Shown here: positions 12,401 to 27,400 of the stretch, in pieces
Numbering within the stretch: position 1 is the first letter of the stretch
Layout: each line of letters opens with the position of its first letter
From: Lagopus muta
Lineage: Eukaryota > Chordata > Aves > Galliformes > Phasianidae
Length of the DNA stretch: 64,000 bases
NCBI RefSeq assembly: GCF_023343835.1
Contig: NC_064449.1
Location: 5,121,778 to 5,185,777, forward strand
Reading direction: 5' to 3'
Translations under genes and position numbers: made by a program
Notes under the pieces: model-generated
The model's database searches: none
Seen by the model: only the letters and a program-made list of their open reading frames with translations
What the model was told of the DNA's origin: nothing

Positions 12401-15400
12401 GTTCCTTCGTGTTAGCTGCACGGTGATTTTCTCATTCTTTCTGTTAGTTCTGGTGCTGTGTATAAATGTTCTTGTGACCACAGCACTGACTATCCCAAGG
12501 TGATGATATAAGACATAAAATTATTTGAGAAATTATATTCTACTATTCTGAAAGCTCGTGGAGAACATGGTTTTTGCTTCTGTCTCTCTGAGTGCAGTGT
12601 TGGAGTCAGGAAGATATTGCCATTGGGGAAGGATAGGCTGTAGTGATTCAGTAAAAGGAGGGTTTCGAGGATGCAGAGTTGTGCTCCTATGGACCTTTGT
12701 GTGACTGAGGTACTGACGGTATCTATAACAGAGTTTGAGCATGAGCAGGTGGGCTGCTGCTGTTGTTAGCTAAATGGTGGCTCTGGCACAGGGAGCTGTC
12801 AGGTTCAGGTTAAGCTCTGACCCTCTCTGTCCTCAGTGCAGTGTGAGGTTGCTGTTTTCTGAAGTCACGCAGCAGCTTCACAAGGGAATCGTTAGGGCTG
12901 TGTCAGCTGAGTTCTGTAAACAGGACAAACTGCTGAGATGAATTTGTGGACAACTCCTAGTATTGAAACAGCCTGAAACCAGAAGCAGTAGGAACTGCAC
13001 CGTGGTGGTGTGTCTTCCTATTTTTGCTCCTGGTGAGGAAGGGATGCTGTCATGGAATGCGTCATCAGGATTTTGCTCTGGTGGTTATAGGTTCTGCACT
13101 GCAGTCTTGGCTTTGTGCTGAAAAGTGTTCATCACTGCTGGTCTAATTAAGCTGACAAGTAACACATACCTGCAGAAAATGAAGTGTGAGGGAGTTTGAT
13201 GCCTGCTTGAACTTGTGCTGGGACAGATGTCTTTCTCTTCTGGGGAGCTTGTGGCCTGCTCTCTTAGGTTCATGAACTCCAGATTTTTGCCTCTTCTAAG
13301 AGCTCCAAATATTCACTGTAATACCTAAAATCGTGCCAGGACTCAAGACTGTGCATGCCTGCAGCTGGAGGAAGAACGTGCAGGAGACAGCTGTTGACAG
13401 GCTTTTCTTCCTCTCCACGTTCTTTCTTCCCTCCTCTGGCTGTTGTTCAGCTGCCCAGCGTTCAAGTGATTGCCTTTTATCAGGGCTTCTTTGCTCAGGT
13501 TATGAGATCACATTGACCTGGAAGTATATTTACAAGATGTCTTGTGGTCCATACAGCACCATATGGAGTCGTGCTGTGTTTTACCTTAATTTGATTTATG
13601 TGGTTACTATTGGAAAACGTGTCCTTGCAGAAAGGCTGCAAGATGTTAGGAACCCACTGAAAGGAAAGAGAGGTGAGATGCAGGACAGCTTTAGCAGGCA
13701 GGAAAACAGGTTTAGCTTAAGTGTGCAAATTCCAAGGCTGGCAATGCACCATGATGTGCAATTTATGTAATTAAAGGAAGGAGTTGCTAAAAACATATGT
13801 ATGGTAGTGTGTGTGCTTTCTGTCTTTACAAAGAAATAACTGCTGTTGTTGTTTTGACAGAGATGGTAATTTAGGTGTTAACATCAGGAAATGCAGAATT
13901 TAGGAATTTTGGTCTCTCTCTCTGTTGCTGCTGTCCTGGTGTCACGATGGAGTCTTTTATTATTATTGTTATTATTATTTTTTGTCTCTGTTTCTTTCCC
14001 TGTTTGTATAATAGGAGCATCAACACAGCTGTCTTTTGTATACTGAGCTTTGCCAGTGTAGGGAGCAAGCAGAACTTGGAGTTGTTGTTGTGGAAAGGAT
14101 GCACTAACGCATGTTCTTAGGCAATTCAAGGGCCAAAGTTGATGTTTCCTGCAAACCTCAGCTTTTCTGTACTGTTCTACAGCTTCAGAAATCGTTACCC
14201 ATTGCTGGGCGTGGGGATTTGCATCCTGTATTTCTAGTATTGTGTGTAATCCAGGGACAGTTTGACTTTAGAAATGGTTGAGGTTGCCTGAAATCCAATT
14301 TCTCTCAAACTAGCTGAGCATTTATCACAATGCTGTTGTGCTTTCCTGCACCAGTGACTCCTTCACCCTGCTGTTCTCTCTGCAGAGCCTGTGCTAGCAG
14401 TGAGACTGAGAGCGAAGCTGGAGATATCATGGACCAGCAGTTTGAGGAGATGAATAACAAGCTGAACTCGATGACTGATCCAACTGGCTTCCTGAGGATG
14501 GTCAGCAGGAACAACCTCTTGAACAGGTGAGAATGTAGCACTGCACTTGGAGATCAGCAAGGAGAATGAGTTGTCTTGGTGTGACCTCAGAGTGCAGCTG
14601 ATGACTGCTGGTGGTCTCGCTTATTCCCCTCTGTTCCAAGCACGCAGAACAGCAAACCATCGTGGCTGCAGTAACCATTCATGTGGATATGTCCTCACAC
14701 ATTGATTCTTGTGGAACATTAAGCATCTATCTTGTAAATAAGGTCTCCATCTGAGGATGTGCAGTGGTCACTTTCTCTCCTTCTGAGCAGAGGCATTTCC
14801 CTTCAGTCTTTTTTCTTCCTCATTTGGTGCAGTGAGGATTTCTCCCTTTCTCAGGGAGCCTTGTGTCTCGCTCCTGATGGGACTGGGAATCCAGTGCTGC
14901 CTTGTGCTGCACGTGTGTCCAGCCTGGGAGGAGGTACTTGGAAGGTCACCAGGCACTCCACACATAGGTGACCTGTTGAGGCTTGGTTCTGTTGTAGAGG
15001 CTCAAGTATTCCATGTAAAAGACAAAGAAGCCCTACTAGTCCCTGGAAAGGCATGAGTTCTTACTGCTTCCTTCTTTAAAAATAGAAATTTTCAATAGAA
15101 AAGAGGCAGAACAGCAACTGAAAGCATCATTGTGCTTTCTTGTGAGACAGAGGGCCACCCGCAGAGACCTTAGACAGGACTCTGTATTTCACTTAGGAAC
15201 TCAATAGCTTGGTTTGGAAGAGCAGGGAGTGGCATCTTCATTACATTTCCAGATGAAAGTGATTGCTTAAGGTGACAGCCAGTGAGGACTTGTCAGCAAT
15301 TGTTAACTGGCATCTTTGTCCTGAGGGGCAGCCACTTCTAATTTCTTCTTCTCCTGGACAAGTTCTATTTCTGACTGGCTGAACACTTGCAGAGGAACTC

Positions 15401-18400
15401 TGTTTTTGTCCCTGCTGTCTGAGAACTTGGAGCTCTTGGCTTCTACGCTTCTTGTGGAAGTACTTGTTTCTGCAGGTTGTAACGAATCATACTAATTAGC
15501 ACTAGCTGTGCAGTTTCCACTCATTTTCTACCTCTTACAGTGTGCTCAGGTCTCAGTCTTTCGCAACACTGCTGTTGAAGGCAAGCATTCAAAATGAAAA
15601 TTGAAAACAGAAATTTTCCAGTGTCACCACTCCCATAATGGAGAGATCTTGCATGATGCAACCGAGGGTTTTTGGCTGGGTCTGTACTCCAGCATGGATT
15701 ATGAGCATGGGGTACCCAGACCTTTCTCAGCTGGAAAAGAAAAAAACAATCAGCCTGCAGTGCAGTGAACAGTCATTGGAGCCTGTGAGCTGCAGTAACA
15801 GCATCCCATGAAACTGGGAGCTGCTTGTTGGTGCTGACAACTGGCCTGCTTTTTTTCCCCTCAATCCACTTACGTATCTGTTCATGCTACTGTAGTGATA
15901 GTGAGCTATCAGTACTACTTAGATCAGAATCAAACATACCCTCCAGGGGTGTGCATGCCCCACCAGTGATGAAGGTCTGCATAGAGGAGAGGTTAAGAGA
16001 GATAAAGGGAACAGGCAGCATTTCTGTGCCCTGGCCGAGAGCTTTGATGAGAAACCGTGGGCTCTCTGACTTTGAGTCAGTAACAGAACTGAATAGTTAG
16101 CAAAGTATAAACTTGATCTTCCTGCTTCAGTCTCCAGCTCCCTTCTGTTGTGTAATTGTTTTTCTGCCAGCTAATACTGCCATGAGGTCATGCAGCTGGA
16201 GGTCAGTAGTGAGTGAATTGTTGCTGCTGTAGTGCTTCAGATGGTGGTAAGTAACACTGTAGCTCACAAACAGTGCTTGAAGGTATGGGCTCTGTTTGCC
16301 TTGGCTTCTGTGCTGCAGGGCACAAAGAGGAGTAGGGCCTGCTTGGAGCCAAGAGTACGAGTTTGCCTTTCCTGCTGCCAAGGCAGGCCTTGCATTCCTA
16401 TGTGGGGCCTGAATGCAATGCTCACATGTTTTGGATCCTCGAGGGAGTTTGCATGGCATGAGGCCAGTGCAAGTTCTTTCACGCATAGGAGTTGCACGTG
16501 CTGTTAAGAACCCATGTCAAAATGAGGCCCTGAGAGATGCTGGAACTATTTGGAGCCATCCAGTCTCCATTTCTAGTGATGAGCAGGTGACTGAAAGAAA
16601 CCCCTTGGTTTGGGTGAGTGCCTTCTGGCTGCTGTTGTCAGGTAACCTGGTGATTCTGACTTTTAAGTAGAGAGTAATATGATTATTTTTTTTTCTTTTG
16701 GCAACTCTGCTTAGAAAGAAAGAAGACTTGGGTTTGGCAGTTGAAGTTAAGGAACTTCTGAGAAAAAGTGGACTTCAGAGGAAAAAAGCACTGCAGGGGC
16801 ACTGCATTGATTTCAGTGACTGCCTGAGCTGCTGATGTCACTGATAGAGCACTGATGTGCAACAACTAGTGGGTGTTGGAGACAGCTGTGGCTGCTTGAA
16901 AGCATCCACAGATTGTTCATATCTGAACATTTCTGGAGCTTCACACCGCTTGGTATTGTGGCTGTGTCAAGATGCTGAATTTGGACATGGGGCTGCATCT
17001 CTTGGACAGGCTTGCCAGGTCTGGATGTCCATTCGTCCCAAGCCTGACAGACCACTGCTGTAGTAAGTCTTATACTGAACCATTCTGAATGGCTCTGCAA
17101 GGCCATGAGTGGAGTCTATCTTGTCCAGAGCCCTAATGGGTGCCAAGACAAGAGCAGACCTGTGCTGACTGCACTACAAACTCTGCCTCCAGCCTTAGCC
17201 CAGCCACATTGACCCTCTGCAAGCAGAGCCTGTTCCTCAGAGGCTTACAGGATAAATTAGTCTTAGCTCAAGGCTTGTGTGATGAGGGTTTTCTCTTCCA
17301 TTCTCAGAGATTCTCAGGGGATCACTGCTTTGTTCCTGCATCTTCAAGATAAAGGGAAGAAGCAGAGTTAGCTGACACACAGGCATTCCTGAGCCCCAGT
17401 TTGTTGTTTGCTCTGCTTGCTGCAAATCACCATTGCCTTGTACAAAGGGTTGTAAATAAGCAACACTGTGCAGTCTGTGCAGACTCCAAGTGATATTTAT
17501 TGTTCCAGAAATCAGGGGAGGGAACACAGCAAAAGCAGGGTTGAAGTGCTCAGCCCTGCGGCTGTGCAGCATCCCAGAAGCCAATGCTGGGGCTTTGGAG
17601 AAGCGTTTGACTGAAAAATTCCAAAGTCTCTTTCATTACACTGAAATCACTGGGAGGTGGGCCCTGTACAGGCCCTGGAGAGCTGCTCCTTTGTACTCTT
17701 TTGGGAGGAAAGGGAGAGAGGGCTCCAGGTTCGATCTGCCTGCTGCAAAAGATGTCAGTCAGCCTCCCACTATGGATTTTCTCACTCTCCTTTGTGTACA
17801 CACACACAAAGGATGTGAAAGATCTATGACGCTCCTTTGATTTTATTTTAATAAAAAATCCTATTTGAGCGGTGAAGGGATAAATCCAGATTTCCTTGGC
17901 TGTGCAAATAAGGTGAAGGGGGCTCTACTCATTAGAGCAATCAAGCTCCTATCCCCTGCAATAAATTAGTCAGTGAAAATGGCTCAAGTCCATCCCTGGA
18001 AGACGGGACTGTGAGTGCCACCTGCTGGCACATGGCTGCACCCTGGGAAGGTCGGAGCTGTTGGGCTTGGTCCAGAGCTCTTCTTGCTGGCTGGTTCCTG
18101 GACAAGCAGCAGAATATCCCTGCCATTCCCTGCTGCTATATCCGATGGAATGTAGTGCAGTAATCTGCTGTACAGAATCCGCAGCATCAGACAATCACAG
18201 AATCAGTGGGATGGAAGGGACCTCTGGAGATCACCTGGTCCAACCTTCAGGTTGGGATAGCACAGTTTTTATTTCCTGGTCAGATTCTAAAGCCTGTGTT
18301 TGATAGTCTGGAAACAGCGGTGCTCTGCAAAGTGTGCTCAGCTCAGTCAGCTGCTGCAGAGGGTTCTAGAGGGGAGAACACAGTGCTGCAAGAAGTAAAA

Positions 18401-21400
18401 CTGAGGAACAGAAACAAGGAACAGAGACAAGGGGAGTTGTCCAGGGAGAGCAGCTGCAGCTCAGGGACAGGTGAGCATCGGTTGGTGGGTGGGAAGCACT
18501 TGTGTTGTGCATCATATATATAAAACCACAATTACTATTTTTTTTCTTCCTTTCCTGTCTTAAATAGTTTTTATCGCATCTCAAGAGTTCTACTTAGGTG
18601 TTTTTTTTCTAATTCTCTCCCCTATCCCATTGGAGTAGAGCAGTGAGTGAATGGCTGTGTGGAGCTTTGCTGCCTGCTGGGTTAAACCACAGCACACCTA
18701 ACGTGCTGATGAGGTGTGAGGGTTTGGTTGTGAGTCCAGGAAGCTATAGCTGCTTTCCTGTCATATAAATTGGCAAAGCCACATGGCACTGGAAAGTATC
18801 TGAGAGTTGGAACAGTGCTGCACTTCCTGGAGATTAGGAAGGGAAGGAGGCTTTCTCTGTGCAGCAGCATCAGAGCATGATGTAGGCTGGGGTTACAAGG
18901 AATAATCTATCAGGTGCTTTTGGCCCCATGGGGACAGTGAGGCCCTCGTGGGTGGCCTTTTATGCCAGAGACGTTGTTTTCGTTACCAGACAGCCCCAGT
19001 GGTGACTCTGGTTGCACTTCAGGCCTCGTAGTACTATTACTGTAAAACATCTCATTTCCCTCCCTTCCTCTTTTTTAGGGGCCCACCTGTTAAAACTTTC
19101 TGGAAAATTGTCCTTTTCATATAAAATGGTTGTTTATGGCACCATGCCAAGGATAACCTTTCTGGGGAGCACAGCTGCTGGATTAGACAGAGCAGATTGG
19201 GGCAACTTCATTTCCTCCTCGGGGCCATAACTTTTTGTACCCACGCCATCTCAGGCTCCTCGGATTGCTGGTGTGTGATGAGGCCTGGCACCAGCCTCAT
19301 TGCTGTCATGGTGCATTGTGGTGTGAAGCTGAATGAGAGAATAAAACCCTGGTGTGAAGCATCTTACAGAGCGCAGTCCTCTGCTTGGACAGACTGGGAC
19401 TGGCTCTCTGTTGGTTTTGTGAAGTCAGGGCAACCTACTGTGGACCTCAAGTCTCTGAAACTAACCTCTCTCTTGCCTTTATCCCACAGGAGCAGTCAGA
19501 GCATGACCAGTCTGTTCAGCAGTACCGTGTCTCCTGTTAAGGATGGGACGTCTTCTCTTCCAAGGAGGCAGGCTTCCTTCACCAAACCCCCGCTGCGAGC
19601 ACTCTACGACTTACTGATAGGACCCATGGAAGGAGTAAGCTTTTAGATGTAGAGATTTGCTTACGGAAACTCCCTGTCACTTGGAAAGCTGAAACCCAGG
19701 GGTTGTTCTGAGGCATGATGCCTTCAGCTTGGTCTTCCCAAATGAGACTGAATATACTGGGAGGGAAAACAAAGAATCACTTTCACTCAGCTGCCAAAGT
19801 GTATTGCTTTTGATGAAGGAAGTGTGTCCCTGATTGCTAATCCTAATTGGCAAACTTGGCAGATTCACCGAGGAACAAATAGATCAGGAATAGTGAAAGA
19901 CTGTTAAAAGTATGGAAAAAAAACCCAAGCAAACTGAAAATTCTGCTGGGTGTGTGTCACTCTGGCTCAGGTGCTCTGATTCTGTTGCCAATAGAATTGG
20001 AGCAGTAGGTAAAATGGAGTATTTATTAAAAATAAAAAATAAAAAGCAAACATTTCTGGAAAACGACCCCCTGGTGAGAAGCTACTGCTTGTCAGCTTGG
20101 GCTCTGCAAAAAGCGGCAAGGCTGAATGGGAGCTGTGGATTTAGCTGCAGAGCACGCATCCTGCTTCAGTACAGACAGCCAGTGCTGGGCAAGCATCCCT
20201 TGGGGCTGCTGGTGTTGTAAACAGCGTGTCAGGCTGCAGCAGACATGGCTCACAGGATGGCTCCTGAGGCTGCTGCGTGTCAGGGACGGCCCTGCATCCT
20301 CGTCTGCAGTCTGTGGGCAGGATAAGCTCAAAAGCTGTAAGGAGGGAAGGAGGAACAGCGAGAGGTCAATAACTGTTCTTAATTCCTTTAATATGTAATT
20401 TTTCTCATCTTTCAGCAGTTTTTTTCCCCCTTCAAAAGCCAAAAAGCCATTGAAAGCACCTCAGTGTCTCTCTTCAGCTTCCTACTGTTTGACACTCTCT
20501 AGTGTAGCTGACGTGTTTTTTGGCATTTCTGACTCACTCCCAACTCCCTTTGGAGGGAAATCACCAGATTGAAACTTCTGTTTCTTAATAATGTTCATTC
20601 ATCTTTGCTGCTGCCTGAGAGCTGAAGCTTGAGACCAATTGCAAATTCCTGTTGTTCTCTGATTGGTGGTGAGATGGGGTCAGTGTATCTCAAATTAATC
20701 CTTAGCTATCAGTGCATCACGGTGCAGCCTGGAAGTCTGTTCCTGCTAGACCCTGAGCAAAGTGGAGGGAGGAATCGTGTTAGGACCAGGGTGCATACTG
20801 ATGCAAGTAGTAACATTCACCCTCAAACTGCACAATAGTCATTCATTTTCTGTTGGATGGTGATTATTCGGTGTGTATGCACTTCAGGGTTTTCTGATGT
20901 TATTCATCTGTGCCATGTTGTAAAAGTTTGTGTTTCCGTTTGTGGCAGCAGCTCACTGCTGATAGCAAAATAAAGATTATTCTGTTTTCTCTTAAATGGG
21001 GGCTGAGCTGAAATAACTTTGCTCTAAAGCGTGGATTTCAAACATCTGATAAATAGCAGAAGAGTGTTAGAACATGAGTGATATTTGTTCCAAAAAGAAT
21101 CTAACTGGAACCACAGAGGTTTTGTGAGGTTATTATTCATGAAATGCTGCTTGTTTGAAAATACGCTTCCTGTTCTGTTGAAGCCCTTGAATTTCTAGAT
21201 CAGAAGAGCCCGAGTAGCTGTTTTTCTGATGTCAAAACAGATAGTTGCTGCATCTGATGGAGATTAAATCATTTAAAATTAAAATTCTCCTAAGAACAAC
21301 AGTCCTACATGTTAGATCCTTGCCTCCATCCTGCAGCGCACGCTGCAGAGTGATCTTGTCTCTGGGAACATGGAGCAGCCTAGAGGGGAACAGAGCAGCA

Positions 21401-24400
21401 CAGGCTGAACTGGTTAGCTCCAAAGCTATGTCAGAAGAACTGTCTCTCCTAAGCCTGCGCTGAAGCTTTCATCTTCAAAGAAACAACTTATTTACCAGGA
21501 CTAAGAAGTGCTGCTTCTCTGCCTTAAAGGTGTACGATTGCCTAGAAACGTAATGACAGTTTGCATCCGAATCCTTGAGACTTCTTTGGAGCTCACTAAT
21601 TCTATCTCTTTGCTTTTCAGGGCTTGATGCATTCCAGTGGGCCCGTTGGCCGTCACCGCCAGCTGATCTTGGTTCTGGAGGGAGAACTGTACCTCATTCC
21701 TTTTGCTCTCCTGAAGGGCAGTTCCTCCAATGAGTACCTCTATGAGCGCTTCAGCCTCATTGCAGTACCGTCCATCCAGTCGCTGAATCCCAGCTCCAAG
21801 GTCTGACACTGCATTTTAAAACCTCCCTCTCACAGAACCTCCCCCCCCGAGGTATAAGTAACTGTGTGTGCAGGAATAGCAGCAGCTCTGCCCTCCCACA
21901 CAATAGAAATAGCAAATGTGCCACCTCCCTATGGCACTCCCAGGGCAGACGAGCATGTCGAGCACCCCAGGTGCAAAGTATTCTGGTATAGGTTCTGCAG
22001 TACAGAATCCCAACCAGACATGCCAGGAAGTACAAGGGGAATCGGATATCCTCCTGTGAAGGGCAGCATATCCTGGGTTGTGGGCAGACTGCAGAAATGT
22101 AGGTGTTTGTGACACACGCTGAGCTTCCTTGGTGAATTAACTGCCTGATCACATTCCTAGTTACGTTTCCTTACTTCTCAGATTTCTGTGTGGAGAAGGA
22201 CATTGATGTCTCATGACAGTGAAGCCATAAGTCAAAGCCGATGCACTGGCAAACCTCGCCAAAATACCTTCATGCTGATGCATGGCAAACACTGTCAGCT
22301 TTTCTAAGGCCTGTGTCTCCAGGGAGAATATCTTGAGAATATCTTAAGTCACATCTCTTTTGCTGAGCAGTGTTAACACTGCATGTCTTGCCTTGCATTG
22401 GGTTAAATGCAGTCACTGGAACAGCAAAAAGGTCTGAATATTTTCTCTGTTACTGATGGTGGGCATTAAGGATTTCTGGTCAGTGTCAGGCCCCAGTAAT
22501 CAGTTGCACACAGCACCATGCTGTTGGCAGTGGACCTGCTGATCCTTGAAATACAGGTGCTAGAAAGCAGGTAGTTGGTGTTTACAAATATTCCTCCCTT
22601 CAAGTGGGAAGCTGGAATCTTCTTTGTATGTTTACCTCTCCTGCAGCCCTCCAGGATGACCTGGGCTACGTATATTCCTTTCTGTTTTAATCTATTTATT
22701 AACCCAAGAAGTGGGGATAGAAATCCTGACTGTCCTAAAGTGGAGATATTCCTTGGGATATTTAAATGGAAAAAGCTAATGAAATGCAGAGCTTTCTTAA
22801 TAATTACAATGTCCAAACTTCTGTTTATAACAAGGAGACAGATTGCTTTACTAGCAGCACCTCAACAGACAGATCTCTGAGCCCTGTTTTTGCTTTCTTT
22901 TTCTCTCTATATAGTCCCATGGAAAGAAGAATACTTCTGCTTACTCCAGTTCTACCTCAATGGCAGCTGTCATAGGAAATCCCAAGCTCCCTTCAGCAGT
23001 TATGGATAGGTGGCTGTGGGGACCTATGCCCTCTGCAGAAGAGGAAGCATATATGGTATCAGAGTTACTTGGCTGCCAACCCTTAGTTGGCAGTGCAGCA
23101 ACTAAAGAGAGAGTCATGAGCGCCCTCACTCAGGCAGAGTGTGTCCATTTTGCAACCCACGTCTCCTGGAAGCTTGCTGCTTTGGTCCTGACACCCAACA
23201 CTGACAGCAATCCAGCCAGCAGCAAGAGTTCATTTGGGAACCCCTACACAATTCCAGAATCCCTTCGCATGCAGGATGATGCCAGTGATGTGGAGAGCAT
23301 CTCAGACTGTCCTCCTCTCCAGGAGTTTCTGCTGACTGCAGCTGATGTCCTGGATCTGCGGCTTCCTGTAAAATTAGTGGTTCTTGGCTCTTACCAAGAA
23401 TCCAACAGCAAAGTCACTGCTGATGGAGTCATTGGCTTGACAAGAGCATTCCTGGCTGCTGGGGCTCAGTGTGTCCTAGTGTCCCTCTGGCCTGTTCCAG
23501 TGGCTGCATCCAAAATGTTTGTACACGCCTTCTATTCCTCCCTCTTAAATGGGATGAAAGCCAGTGCAGCTCTTGGTGAAGCAATGAAGACTGTACAGAG
23601 CAGCAAGCAGTTCTCCCATCCATCCAACTGGGCAGGTAGGAGGAAGCTGTCTTGATAATCTGTGATTTTTAGGAAGGGCTCTTATTCCAGAGAGTTTGAA
23701 TTAAGTAACAATTGGTGCTAGAAGGTAGCTGGGAGCAGCATGTTCCCTGTGCTCACACAGAACTCAGCCCGTGTTTCAGGCCCTAATTCGTCTGAGCCTG
23801 GCTGAATGTCAGTGTCAGGGAGAAGTGTTGGTATTTCACTGTATAGTAAATGGGTTGTGGATTTAATATAATCTAAGGCAATTGCAAGGTGAAGTGTTTC
23901 ATCACAATTGTTCCATGACTGCAAAGAAGTAATGTGCAATACAACCACTCATTCAGTACATGTTTGAGATGTGTAGGGGAACACTTAACCAAAAGACAGT
24001 GTAATTCCACTTGTTTGAGCAGGAAAACAGTATGGATTTAGTAGAGGATGACAAGTAAGGAGCATCCAGAAGCTTTCTGGAAGTTCAGTCTATAGAACTG
24101 GGCAGTGAGTGGACAGTAATCATGCAGGGTGCAATAAAACATTATGTCATTAATCTGAGCAGGCAGAAGTTATCTGCTTCTGTTTTGCATGTTGCCAGTA
24201 ACAGAGGTTCTCAGTCTGTCTCATTTCTGCCTCAGCTTTCAGTAAGTCTCTTCTTCTGAACCCTGCAGGCTTCATGCTTATTGGGAGTGATATGAAGCTG
24301 AACAGCCCCTCTTCACTGGTAGGACAGGCCCTGACTGAGATTCTACAGCATCCCGAAAGGGCACGGGATGCCCTGCGTGTCCTGCTCCATCTGGTAAGGG

Positions 24401-27400
24401 AGGCAATGCTGCAGCACCTGGCAGGCATGGGAGGGGGGCTTGCAGGCTGTGTCGTAGAGAGATGAATCTTTGAATGAAGAATGGGAGGAGAAACACCCTG
24501 GTGTGTAATAGGTCACACTTGGATATGAAGCTTCAACCCTTCTTTCATACTGTAAGTCGTTATCTTGCTAAACCAGTCGGTATAAGAAGAATGGGATATC
24601 TAAAGGAGACTCCAGAGCAGATATGAAGTCCTCTGTTGTGTCATGACAAGAATCTTTCCCAGTCCCATCTGGTTTGCATAAGGTGTTGAATTGGGTCTAT
24701 GCTTCAAAAAAGAGGATATCCTTGGGGTTAATTGTTTTGACAAGGAAAATTGCTATGGACATTGCAAGAAAGCAGTCAGAGGGGTGCAGAGCTAGTGACT
24801 GGGGTCTGTGGGCAGACTTGGAGATGAGAGACACTTCTGTTCCCACATGTACCAGTAGTCTGCTGTGGGGAGCACCAGGATGGAGGCCAAGCTGCCAGAT
24901 GATGAGGACACTCTTTCATGACTTGTAGTGCTTTTTTTTTCCCTTCTTTTTTTTTTTTTCCCCAGTATGTCTTCTGTAGTCCCACAGGAATGTGGAGTAT
25001 CCATGAGAGGATGGAAACTCATGAACATTGCTAGTCATTCCACTTACTGGGTTTTGTGGCCACTTTCCTCTTGTTACTCCTTACCATATAGCTCTGCACG
25101 CTCTTGCCTGGTAATTATCAGTGTGCTTAAGAGGCTGGAACCTGAGAGTGAGTCATCTTGAGCAGACAGATGCCACTGCCCGCTTACTGGAAATGGTCAC
25201 AGTCAGGCTGGTACTTCGTTCCTGTGGCGTTAATTTACCCAGTGTCCCAGAGCACAGTGGTGCTCATCACAGTGATTTTAAAGCTGTGGGTGCTGAGCTG
25301 CTGGAAGCTCTGTTTTCAGTGGCGTTTAGTCTTCTGTGTGCAACAGGTTCATCGCCAGTCTTGCTGTCCCTCAGCCCACTGTTGCTGCCTCTTTACTGTG
25401 TAAAACGATGTTGTTAATGAAAATCTCTTCTGTAGTGAGCTAACGCTGTATTTTCCTCACAGGTGGAGAAATCATTGCAGCGAATCCAGAACGGGCAGCA
25501 CAACTCCATGTATACTTCCCAGCAAAGTGTGGAGAATAAAGTTGGAGGTATCCCAGGCTGGCAGGCACTGCTCACAGCAGTGGGGTTTCGCTTGGACCCT
25601 CCAGCCAGCGGCCTGCCAGCAGCAGTGTTCTTCCCCACCTCTGACCCTGGTGAACGACTGCAGCAGTGCAGCAGCACCATACAGTCACTCCTAGGTAAGA
25701 AGCAGGCCAGCTGCAGGCTCTGTTCTCCTGTGTCTAAGCAGACATTTACCTTTTCTTGCCTTTCTTTGGTGTAAGCCTGCAGAATGATGCTGCTGGTCTA
25801 GGTTTCTACAATAATGAAGTGAAAGCATTTAACAGAGTAGCAGTTCTAGAAGTAAACGTTAACTGAAACTGTAGATTGAAATCATTTACTCCTGGGTCCA
25901 GTATTTGAGATGTATGATGTCTCTTCCCTTCTTTTATAATCAGATGCAAGGTTGGGGAAAAAATTATTTTTTGGAAATTGCTGCTGTTTCTAGAATGATT
26001 CAGCTGGGGAGAGAGGTTCTAGGAATGAGCTGGAGTTGCATCCCATTCAGGTTGCTACATTCCAAGCAGACAATAAACAGGTATTGAACAATCTGTTTCT
26101 GCTGGTGTTTTCCAGGTTTGCCTAACCCTGCACTTCAGGCACTTTGTAAACTTATCACAGCTTCAGAAACAGGAGAACAGCTCATCAACAGGGTAAGTGG
26201 GAGGTTTTTCTCCGGTACCAGTTTCCAAATGGTTCATTCCAGGTCAGTAAATTCAGAAAGACACAGTGGTTTATGCTGTGGTTTATCAGCCTCGGAGGCC
26301 GAAACTCTGCATTTCCCTGTTTGTGTGAATGAAAGTGTGTGTGGAGAAAAGGAAAAGGTGAGCATATTACTGGGTTGCATGGCCTTGGATCTCACAGATC
26401 AGTGAAAGTGAAAACATGATACGTTCTGTACAGTGAGGGGGAAGCAAAATGTGGAAAATGAGAGGTAGAAGCACTACTTTTTGGCCTATCCAGACCAAAC
26501 ATCTGTATCCTATCCAGGGCCTGTGTTGGCTGATTTTGTACCTGTAGTTACCAACAACACAGAGAATGTCTGACTTTGGGTGATGCCAGGATCTTAGAAC
26601 TTATTGAGCCAATGTTTTTTTCTGGTATGAGTACTCATAGCTCTGCTGCAAAAATTCACCTAATTCAAGAGAGATGCAGTGCCAACCTGTGGCCATGGCA
26701 CTCCCCTGTACCCCAACCCTCCCCACCTCCTTCACACTCTTCCCTTCTCCCTGTTTTTGTAGCATGCCTAGAAGAACCTAACCTCACTCTGTGCCACCAG
26801 CCTGGCTAGCTTTCCCTTACATGTTTCTTACTGTCCCGATGGCTCCTCTAATAAGGTTTATCTTGATCATTTGCTTGATTGAGTAAATGAACACACTAAG
26901 CATTGTGGACAGGTGAACAGCAGAGTATTTCCCCCTTTCCCCATGCAAAGATATTGTGGGGAAGTACCATGGAAAGTCGCTGGGATTTCCTCTGTGTGGC
27001 TCTAGAGTGCTCCCATTCACACTATGGTGTTGAGTTTGTCTGTACAGAATGCAAAATAACAACTCCAGGTTTGTTGTTATCCGTTAAGAAGCTGCTTTGG
27101 AGGTCAGACAGACTATGTCTGCTTCAAGGAAATAGTTCCTTGTCATAAGTTATAGTAGCACAAGGGATATTTCTGATGACTTGTCCTTCATGGTATTTTG
27201 CTGTCTTGCTTTGGCTCTTTTGATAGTGGCTGAGACTACTATTGTCAAGCAGCAGGATTATTTTTTCCTCCTTACCACCAGAGGGAGGCTTGCTGTAAAT
27301 GGGATGTGATGAGGACAACATTCCAGTACATCTGTATGTTTGACTGTCCATGAGATTACTTCACAATTGTCTTCTTGCCTCAGACAGTTAAATCACCCAG

